DNA from: Vibrio cyclitrophicus
GTDB taxonomy: Bacteria > Pseudomonadota > Gammaproteobacteria > Enterobacterales > Vibrionaceae
Assembly (NCBI GenBank): GCA_023206055.1
Contig: CP065367.1
Location: 1,798,001-1,862,000 of the forward strand
Reading direction: 5' to 3'
Length of the DNA: 64,000 nt
In this document: positions 58,388 through 64,000 of the stretch, piece by piece
How the letters are laid out: each line of letters opens with the position of its first letter
Numbering within the stretch: the stretch's first letter is position 1
The notes under the pieces: model-generated
Seen by the model: the letters and a program-made list of their open reading frames with translations, nothing else
Databases searched by the model: none
What the model was told of the DNA's origin: nothing
Translations under genes and position numbers: made by a program

Positions 58388-58495
58388 GCCCGTGAAGAAG
58401 ACTGGCTTAGTAAAGAAAAGCTTCGCTCGTAAGCAAAATAACCACATGTCATTCAAGAATAAGATTAACGAATTAAACAGGTTAGAACGAATTCA

Positions 58496-59116
58496 ATGAG
58501 TATGATTTCTCCTGCATTTCAAGATGCAGTTCATGACAGCCAGCAGTGCTTTCGATTATTGCTCAAGGCTATGTCAGAACCCGGCACCGTAGTAACACTA
58601 AACCGTTGTGAAGGCTTTGGTTCAATGATGAGTGCAGCGGCACAAACACTGCTTTCAATGGCCGACCACGCGACGCCAATTTGGCTATCTGAGACATTAA
58701 AAGCCGATCACGCAGTGACTGAAAACATCAAGTTTCATGTTGGCGCACCGATTGTAGAACAGACTCAACAAGCGAGCTTTGCTGCGATTTCAGCACAAGA
58801 TCTACAGGATGTTGATTGGTCAGAACTGACATTCAATCTCGGTAACGAAGAGTACCCAGATACCTCAACAACAGTTGTGATAGAGGTTGATAGCTTAACG
58901 TCTGGAGCTGAGCTGTCTCTGAGTGGCCCGGGTATTCAAAGTGAACAAGCTGCGTTTTTTAGCGGATTACCGGCGGACTTTGTCGCTTACCTCAAAGAGC
59001 GTCAACTATTGGTGAAGTTTCCATTAGGTGTCGACTTTATCTTTGTAGCGGATCAGCAAGTGCTGTGTCTGCCTCGTACAACCAAAGTGGAGGCGACATC
59101 ATGTACGTTGCTGTAA
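58496..59116 (+). CDS. phnH: C-P lyase subunit PhnH
   Basis: The 206-residue PhnH protein (SPAFQDAVHDSQQCFRLLLKAMSEPGTV, then LSLSGPGIQ and PLGVDFIFVADQQVLCLPRTT). A PLP-transferase-like fold without PLP and a structural core subunit. About 108 bp separate it from phnG; its end overlaps phnI by 16 bp. Confidence 0.93.
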   Translation: MSMISPAFQDAVHDSQQCFRLLLKAMSEPGTVVTLNRCEGFGSMMSAAAQTLLSMADHATPIWLSETLKADHAVTENIKFHVGAPIVEQTQQASFAAISAQDLQDVDWSELTFNLGNEEYPDTSTTVVIEVDSLTSGAELSLSGPGIQSEQAAFFSGLPADFVAYLKERQLLVKFPLGVDFIFVADQQVLCLPRTTKVEATSCTLL

Positions 59117-60222
59117 AGGGTGGAGAAAAGGCCATTAGTCTGGCGCACCAACTGCAAGCTAAGAAGCGTCGCGGAAACCCAAAGCTGCCAGAGTTGACCG
59201 TAGAGCAGATTCAAGAGCAGTTGTCGGGTTCGGTAGACCGAGTGATGACGGAAGGCGGCATTTACGACAAACAACTCGCGGCATTGGCAATCAAACAAGC
59301 AGCCGGTGATTTGGTTGAAGCTATTTTCTTGTTGCGTGCTTATCGCACCACTTTACCTCGCCTGATTACTGCTCAACCCGTTGATACCAATACAATGCGA
59401 ATTGAACGTCGTATTTCGGCAACCTATAAAGACCTACCTGGCGGTCAGATCTTAGGCCCAACCTACGATTACACGCATCGTCTGTTGGATTTCAGTTTGC
59501 TTGCTGAAGGTGAAACTCCGCAGCTCCCTACTCATGATGTGACTGAGTCTGAACCTTGCCCGCAGGTATTGGGCATTCTTGAAAACCTCGACATGATGTT
59601 GACCGAAGAAGACGACCAACAGGCTCCCGAAGACATCACCATGAATCCGGTGAACTACCCATGCGACCGCAGTGCACGTCTACAAAACTTGGTGCGTGGC
59701 GATGAAGGCTTCTTGTTGGCACTAAGCTATTCGACTCAGCGTGGTTATGGTCGAAACCACCCATTCGCGGGCGAGATTCGCACCGGTTTCTCAACGTTAT
59801 CGATTGAACCTGAAGAGCTAGGTTTTAGCATCGATATTGGTGAAATTGAGCTGACTGAATGTCAGATGATCAACGGCTTTGTTGGCAATAAACAGCAGAA
59901 AGCCAAACTGACTCGCGGCTACGGCTTAACGTTTGGCGCTACTGAACGTAAAGCAATGTCGATGGCGTTGGTTGACCGTTCTTTACAAGCCGCAGAATAC
60001 GATGAACCCGTCGATGGCCCAGCTCAAGATGAAGAGTTCGTGCTTTCTCACTCAGACAACGTAGAAGCTGCAGGCTTTGTGTCTCACCTAAAACTTCCTC
60101 ACTACGTCGATTTCCAAGCTGAACTGGAGCTGCTTAGAAAAATGCACAAAGAGCACGATGAATTGATGGCTCAACAAGGTGATGACGAACAAGGTAATGA
60201 AGTACAAGGAGATCAGGCATGA
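59101..60222 (+). CDS. phnI: C-P lyase subunit PhnI (nucleosidase/transferase)
   Basis: The 373-residue product starts at the ATG at 59101 (MYVAVKGGEKAI), inside the phnH end. PhnI has purine-nucleosidase activity and makes ribose-1-methylphosphonate 5-triphosphate with PhnGHL. Motifs: RRISATYKDLPGGQILGPTYDYTHRLLDF, GYGRNHPFAGEIRTG, GYGLTFGATERKAMSMALVDR. Acidic Gln-rich tail. Confidence 0.94.
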   Translation: MYVAVKGGEKAISLAHQLQAKKRRGNPKLPELTVEQIQEQLSGSVDRVMTEGGIYDKQLAALAIKQAAGDLVEAIFLLRAYRTTLPRLITAQPVDTNTMRIERRISATYKDLPGGQILGPTYDYTHRLLDFSLLAEGETPQLPTHDVTESEPCPQVLGILENLDMMLTEEDDQQAPEDITMNPVNYPCDRSARLQNLVRGDEGFLLALSYSTQRGYGRNHPFAGEIRTGFSTLSIEPEELGFSIDIGEIELTECQMINGFVGNKQQKAKLTRGYGLTFGATERKAMSMALVDRSLQAAEYDEPVDGPAQDEEFVLSHSDNVEAAGFVSHLKLPHYVDFQAELELLRKMHKEHDELMAQQGDDEQGNEVQGDQA

Positions 60223-61157
60223 ACACAGCAACACTTAATGCACCGATAGGTAACGCTTCAGCGACGTTAAATACCGACGAGAAAGCATCTCACAGCCCAG
60301 CAGGAGCGACGGGTTATAACTATGGCTACCTTGACGAGCAAACCAAGCGAATGATTCGCCGTGCCTTACTTAAAGCGGTGTCGATTCCGGGTTACCAAGT
60401 GCCGTTTGGTGGTCGTGAAATGCCAATGCCTTACGGGTGGGGTACTGGTGGTGTGCAGATCACCGCTGCGATTATCGGCCAATCAGACACGCTAAAAGTG
60501 ATCGACCAAGGTGCAGATGATACTACCAATGCGGTGTCGATTCGTGAGTTCTTCAAGTCTATCGCCAGTGCAAGTACGACTGAGAAAACCACGGAAGCGA
60601 GCATCATCCAGACTCGACATCGCATCCCAGAAGTTGATCTTCAAGAAGATCAGATCTTGGTCTATCAGGTGCCAATCCCAGAGCCACTTCGCTTCATCGA
60701 GCCACGTGAAACTGAAACTCGCAAAATGCATGCGCTGCAAGAGTACGGAATCATGCACGTCAAATTGTATGAAGACATTGCTCGTTTTGGTCATATCTCA
60801 ACGGCTTACGCTTACCCAGTGCGAGTCAATGATCGTTACATCATGGATCCATCGCCAATCCCTAAGTTCGACAACCCGAAAATGGACAACATGGCCGCAC
60901 TACAACTGTTTGGCGCGGGTCGCGAAAAGCGCATTTACGCCGTTCCTCCTTACACCAAGGTTCAGAGTTTAGATTTCGAAGATCATCCGTTTGAAGTTCA
61001 GAAGTGGGACGAGCCGTGTGCGATTTGTGGCTCAACGGATACCTTCCTTGATGAGGTTGTTATGGATGACCAAGGCTCACATATGTTTGTTTGCTCAGAT
61101 ACGGATTACTGCCGTGAGCAACAAGGGTCTAGTCATAAACAGGAGAACAACGCATGA
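60219..61157 (+). CDS. phnJ: C-P lyase PhnJ (radical SAM)
   Basis: The 312-residue product is the enzyme that cleaves the C-P bond using SAM and a 4Fe-4S cluster. Four conserved cysteines are Cys267, Cys270 (CAIC), Cys292 and Cys298 (VCSDTDYC), each 26 positions later than in E. coli owing to a longer N-terminus; Gly in the core is preserved (PFGGREMPMPYGWGTGG). ATGA overlap with phnI. Confidence 0.95.
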   Translation: MNTATLNAPIGNASATLNTDEKASHSPAGATGYNYGYLDEQTKRMIRRALLKAVSIPGYQVPFGGREMPMPYGWGTGGVQITAAIIGQSDTLKVIDQGADDTTNAVSIREFFKSIASASTTEKTTEASIIQTRHRIPEVDLQEDQILVYQVPIPEPLRFIEPRETETRKMHALQEYGIMHVKLYEDIARFGHISTAYAYPVRVNDRYIMDPSPIPKFDNPKMDNMAALQLFGAGREKRIYAVPPYTKVQSLDFEDHPFEVQKWDEPCAICGSTDTFLDEVVMDDQGSHMFVCSDTDYCREQQGSSHKQENNA

Positions 61158-61981
61158 ATGCGGTAACGAACATGAAACACGAATGGAATCAGTCAGAGCA
61201 ACCTCTGTTGTCTGTCTCTAACCTCACTAAGTTGTATGCGCCTGGTAAAGGTTTCCAGAACGTATCTTTCGACCTCTACCCCGGTGAAGTCTTGGGTATT
61301 GTCGGGGAGTCTGGCTCTGGCAAAAGTACCTTATTGAAGTCACTTTCTGGCCGCCAAACACCAGACAGCGGTGAAGTGATCTACTTACGTGGTGACGCGG
61401 ATAAGCAAATCTCACAACTTGAAGACTTATACCAAATGGCAGAAAGTCAGCGTCGTCACTTGCTTCGTACCGAGTGGGGCGTGGTACATCAACATCCAAT
61501 GGATGGTTTGCGTGGCCGAGTATCGGCGGGTGGCAATATTGGTGAGCGCCTGATGGCAGTGGGTGAACGTAACTATGGCGAAATTCGCGAGAAATCAGCG
61601 AAATGGCTCGGTGATGTCGAGATCCCAACGGATAGAATGGACGACATGCCGACGACCTTTTCTGGAGGTATGCAGCAAAGATTGCAGATCGCACGCAACC
61701 TCGTGACTCACCCTAAGTTGATCTTTATGGATGAACCAACAGGCGGTTTGGATGTGTCTGTTCAAGCCAAGTTGCTTGATCTTCTTCGTCGCTTAGTCAC
61801 AGAGCTTGAATTAGCTGTGGTGATCGTAACCCACGATCTTGCTGTGGCTCGTTTGCTTGCACATCGGTTAATGGTGATGCGCCGCAGTGAAGTCGTCGAA
61901 AGCGGCCTTACTGATCAAGTGCTTGACGATCCTCAACACCCATACACACAACTGCTGGTTTCTTCTGTATTGCAGAATTAA
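61154..61981 (+). CDS. phnK: C-P lyase ABC-type protein PhnK
   Basis: The 275-residue product has Walker A GESGSGKST, signature FSGGMQQRLQIARNL and Walker B LIFMDEPTGGLD. PhnK docks on the PhnGHIJ complex and is needed for C-P cleavage rather than import. ATGA overlap with phnJ. Confidence 0.94.
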   Translation: MNAVTNMKHEWNQSEQPLLSVSNLTKLYAPGKGFQNVSFDLYPGEVLGIVGESGSGKSTLLKSLSGRQTPDSGEVIYLRGDADKQISQLEDLYQMAESQRRHLLRTEWGVVHQHPMDGLRGRVSAGGNIGERLMAVGERNYGEIREKSAKWLGDVEIPTDRMDDMPTTFSGGMQQRLQIARNLVTHPKLIFMDEPTGGLDVSVQAKLLDLLRRLVTELELAVVIVTHDLAVARLLAHRLMVMRRSEVVESGLTDQVLDDPQHPYTQLLVSSVLQN

Positions 61982-61991
61982 GGACGATGAC

Positions 61992-62717
61992 ATGAATACT
62001 AAACTAACCGTAAACAACGTCAGCAAAACCTTTGTGCTGCACAACCAAAATGGTGTTGAACTGCCAGTTCTCACTGGCGCGAACTTCTCGGTAGACAGTG
62101 GCGAGTGTGTGGTTCTGCACGGCCACTCTGGATCAGGTAAATCAACGCTTCTGCGTGCGCTGTATGCCAACTACTTGGTGGATTCTGGCTCGATTAATAT
62201 TGTGCATAAGGGCAACACGCTAGACCTTGCCAAAGCAACACCAAGAGAAATCATCAACGTACGTAAACACACCATAGGTTGGGTGAGTCAGTTCTTACGT
62301 GTGATTCCACGTATCAGTGCATTGGAAGTAGTGATGCAACCTATGTTGGAAATGGGTGGCTGCGCGCAAGAAGCAGAACAGAGAGCCAAGTTACTGCTGA
62401 CACGCTTAAACGTGCCAGAGCATTTATGGCATTTAGCGCCTGCAACCTTTTCTGGTGGTGAACAGCAGCGTGTGAACATCGCACGTGGTTTTATTGTTGA
62501 TTACCCAATCCTACTGCTTGATGAACCAACGGCTTCGCTTGATGCGACTAACAGTGCGGTCGTCGTGAGTTTGATTGAAGAGGCCAAAGCGGGCGGCGCT
62601 GCAATCATCGGTATCTTCCATGACGAAGCGACACGAGACTTGGTCGCTGATCGTCTATACGACGTGAAGCGACAACAAGACATTTCACCAAAACAACTTA
62701 CTACAGCGTGTGCGTAA
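61992..62717 (+). CDS. phnL: C-P lyase ABC-type protein PhnL
   Basis: The 241-residue product starts at the ATG at 61992 (GGACGA upstream). Walker A GHSGSGKST, signature FSGGEQQRVNIARGF, Walker B ILLLDEPTASLD. Required with PhnGHI for the phosphonate-ribose transfer. The longer in-frame reading overlaps phnK and is unlikely. Confidence 0.93.
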   Translation: MNTKLTVNNVSKTFVLHNQNGVELPVLTGANFSVDSGECVVLHGHSGSGKSTLLRALYANYLVDSGSINIVHKGNTLDLAKATPREIINVRKHTIGWVSQFLRVIPRISALEVVMQPMLEMGGCAQEAEQRAKLLLTRLNVPEHLWHLAPATFSGGEQQRVNIARGFIVDYPILLLDEPTASLDATNSAVVVSLIEEAKAGGAAIIGIFHDEATRDLVADRLYDVKRQQDISPKQLTTACA

Positions 62718-62732
62718 AGGGAGCTGACGCAA

Positions 62733-63866
62733 ATGATTATTACCAACGTAAATCTGGTGCTTGAAAATGAAGTGGTACGGGGCTCGGTTGAATTGCGAGA
62801 CGGCGTAATTGCCAACATGTCTGATTCGACAAGCCAACTACCAGGTGCTTTTGATGGTGAAAATGGCTTCTTGATGCCGGGCTTGATTGAGCTGCATACC
62901 GATAACCTAGAGAAGTATTTCACGCCAAGACCCAAGGTGAACTGGCCGCCGCTTTCAGCAATGAGTGCACATGACACTCAGCTAATTGGTTCAGGCATCA
63001 CTACAGTGCTTGATGCGGTTGCTTTAGGGGATTATCGAGATGGCAATCGTCAAGAGAACCTCGATCAGTTTATTAATACTGTAGCCGAGAGCCAGAAACG
63101 CGGTCTAACTCGTGCTGAGCATCGTATTCACTTGCGTTGCGAAGTGCCGCACTCAACCACGGTTGGTCTGTTTGAGCGTTACGTGAACATGCCAGAAGTG
63201 CAGTTGGTGTCTTTGATGGACCATGCGCCCGGACAGCGTCAGTTTGTAAACCTAGATAAGTATCGAACTTACTATCAAGGAAAGTACAACATGACGGATG
63301 CTGAAATGGCGGTGTACGAAAAAGACCAAGTTGCTCAGTCAGAACGTTGGTCGAAACAGAATCGTGATGAGATTTGTCGTCAGTGCCGAGAGTTGAACAT
63401 TCCAACGGCAAGTCATGATGATGCAACTAGCGCGCATGTGACGGAATCTAAAGAGTTGGGTATGGTCATCGCAGAGTTTCCAACCACAGTTGAGGCAGCG
63501 AAGCGCTCTCACGAATTAGGATTGAAGGTAATGATGGGTGCGCCAAACGTGATTCGTGGCGGTTCGCACTCGGGTAATGTCGCAGCGCATGAACTGGCGT
63601 CTTTGGGCGTGTTGGATATTTTGTCTTCTGATTACTACCCAGTGAGCTTGTTAGATGCGGTATTTACGCTAGTGAATGATGAACGCAACAACCTCGATGT
63701 AGCACAAGCGGTGCAATTGGCGACATTGAATCCTGCACAAGCTCTTGGCTTAACGGACCGTGGTGTCATCGCAGAAGGTAAGCGTGCCGATCTGGTGCTA
63801 GCGCATCGTTTAGATGATCACCAGCTGGTATCTCGTGTGTGGCGTGAAGGCAAGAAGGTATTCTAA
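62733..63866 (+). CDS. phnM: RPnTP diphosphohydrolase PhnM
   Basis: The 377-residue amidohydrolase removes pyrophosphate from ribose-1-alkylphosphonate 5-triphosphate. Metal-binding motifs: MPGLIELHTDNLEKY (HxD type), SHDDATSAHV and SSDYYPVSLL (Asp). C-terminal GLTDRGVIAEGKRADLVL is typical. Confidence 0.94.
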   Translation: MIITNVNLVLENEVVRGSVELRDGVIANMSDSTSQLPGAFDGENGFLMPGLIELHTDNLEKYFTPRPKVNWPPLSAMSAHDTQLIGSGITTVLDAVALGDYRDGNRQENLDQFINTVAESQKRGLTRAEHRIHLRCEVPHSTTVGLFERYVNMPEVQLVSLMDHAPGQRQFVNLDKYRTYYQGKYNMTDAEMAVYEKDQVAQSERWSKQNRDEICRQCRELNIPTASHDDATSAHVTESKELGMVIAEFPTTVEAAKRSHELGLKVMMGAPNVIRGGSHSGNVAAHELASLGVLDILSSDYYPVSLLDAVFTLVNDERNNLDVAQAVQLATLNPAQALGLTDRGVIAEGKRADLVLAHRLDDHQLVSRVWREGKKVF

Positions 63867-63869
63867 TCC

Positions 63870-64000
63870 ATGTCTAAAGGTTACTCATTTGATGTGAATG
63901 GGGTGGTGAACGCTGCCCCTAAAGCTGACAAACCGGGCCAGCTTTATTACGTAATTGGTCCTTCTGGAGCAGGGAAAGATTCAATTATCTCGGCGCTACG
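63870..64000 (+). CDS. phnN: Ribose 1,5-bisphosphokinase PhnN, partial
   Basis: From ATG 63870 the first about 43 codons include a P-loop YYVIGPSGAGKDSII, matching PhnN, which phosphorylates ribose 1,5-bisphosphate to PRPP. About 20 residues precede the usual start, so a later start is possible. Cut by the window end. Confidence 0.88.
   Translation, partial: MSKGYSFDVNGVVNAAPKADKPGQLYYVIGPSGAGKDSIISAL

Overview
The window is chromosomal DNA from a marine gammaproteobacterium of the genus Vibrio. The evidence is a typical Vibrio rRNA operon (16S sequence and a spacer carrying five tRNAs), a cystine transporter (TcyP) locus, a phn C-P lyase operon in E. coli gene order, and IS families common in vibrios. 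A Splendidus-clade species is plausible but not proven by reading alone.

Layout. (1) 1-11 kb is mostly ordinary chromosome: a truncated TauE-type exporter, an MFS permease with a His-rich small membrane protein, small hypothetical genes, a YitT-family protein, a SigZ/ArsR pair divergent from a Cys-rich ArsP-like permease, an intact IS3-family element inserted between that permease and its terminator, a lipase-fold gene resembling T6SS phospholipase effectors, a TrmY homologue and a DUF3087 gene. (2) 11.05-17.45 kb is a complete rRNA operon: tandem promoters, 16S, tRNA-Glu/Lys/Val/Ala/Val, 23S, 5S and a distal tRNA-Ser(UGA). (3) 17.38-48.98 kb is a genomic island of about 31.6 kb integrated in that tRNA-Ser. 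A 32-bp direct repeat of the tRNA 3' end lies at both edges and a tyrosine integrase reads inward from the tRNA. The island carries a MobV-like relaxase, a decayed second integrase, an orphan AbiEi antitoxin with a clear operator, a NrtS-chemoreceptor-EAL operon, a histidine kinase whose response regulator is dead, an outer-membrane barrel gene, several lipoproteins, and two paralogous large lipoproteins with CAP/SCP-like C-termini. Much of the rest is IS debris (IS5/IS903-like types A and B, IS481, IS66, IS110, IS630, IS3), often nested. (4) 49-53 kb is chromosome again: a YheO-type regulator, RidA, TcyP and a CoA-disulfide-reductase-like flavoprotein in one operon, apparently for cystine/thiol metabolism. 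(5) 53.5-64 kb holds a shortened MFS gene and then phnCDEFGHIJKLMN (phnN cut by the window end), with a PhnF-type palindrome before phnC and again before phnF.

How the parts work together. The phn genes encode phosphonate import (PhnCDE), a GntR-family repressor (PhnF), the C-P lyase core complex (PhnGHIJ with ABC proteins PhnK and PhnL) and the phosphoribosyl steps (PhnM, PhnN). The island looks like a mobilizable element: it has its own integrase and relaxase but no conjugation machinery, so it would need a helper element. The least understood material is the CAP-like lipoprotein pair, the NrtS-receptor-EAL operon, the orphan AbiEi and the Cys-tailed SigZ-ArsR-permease module.
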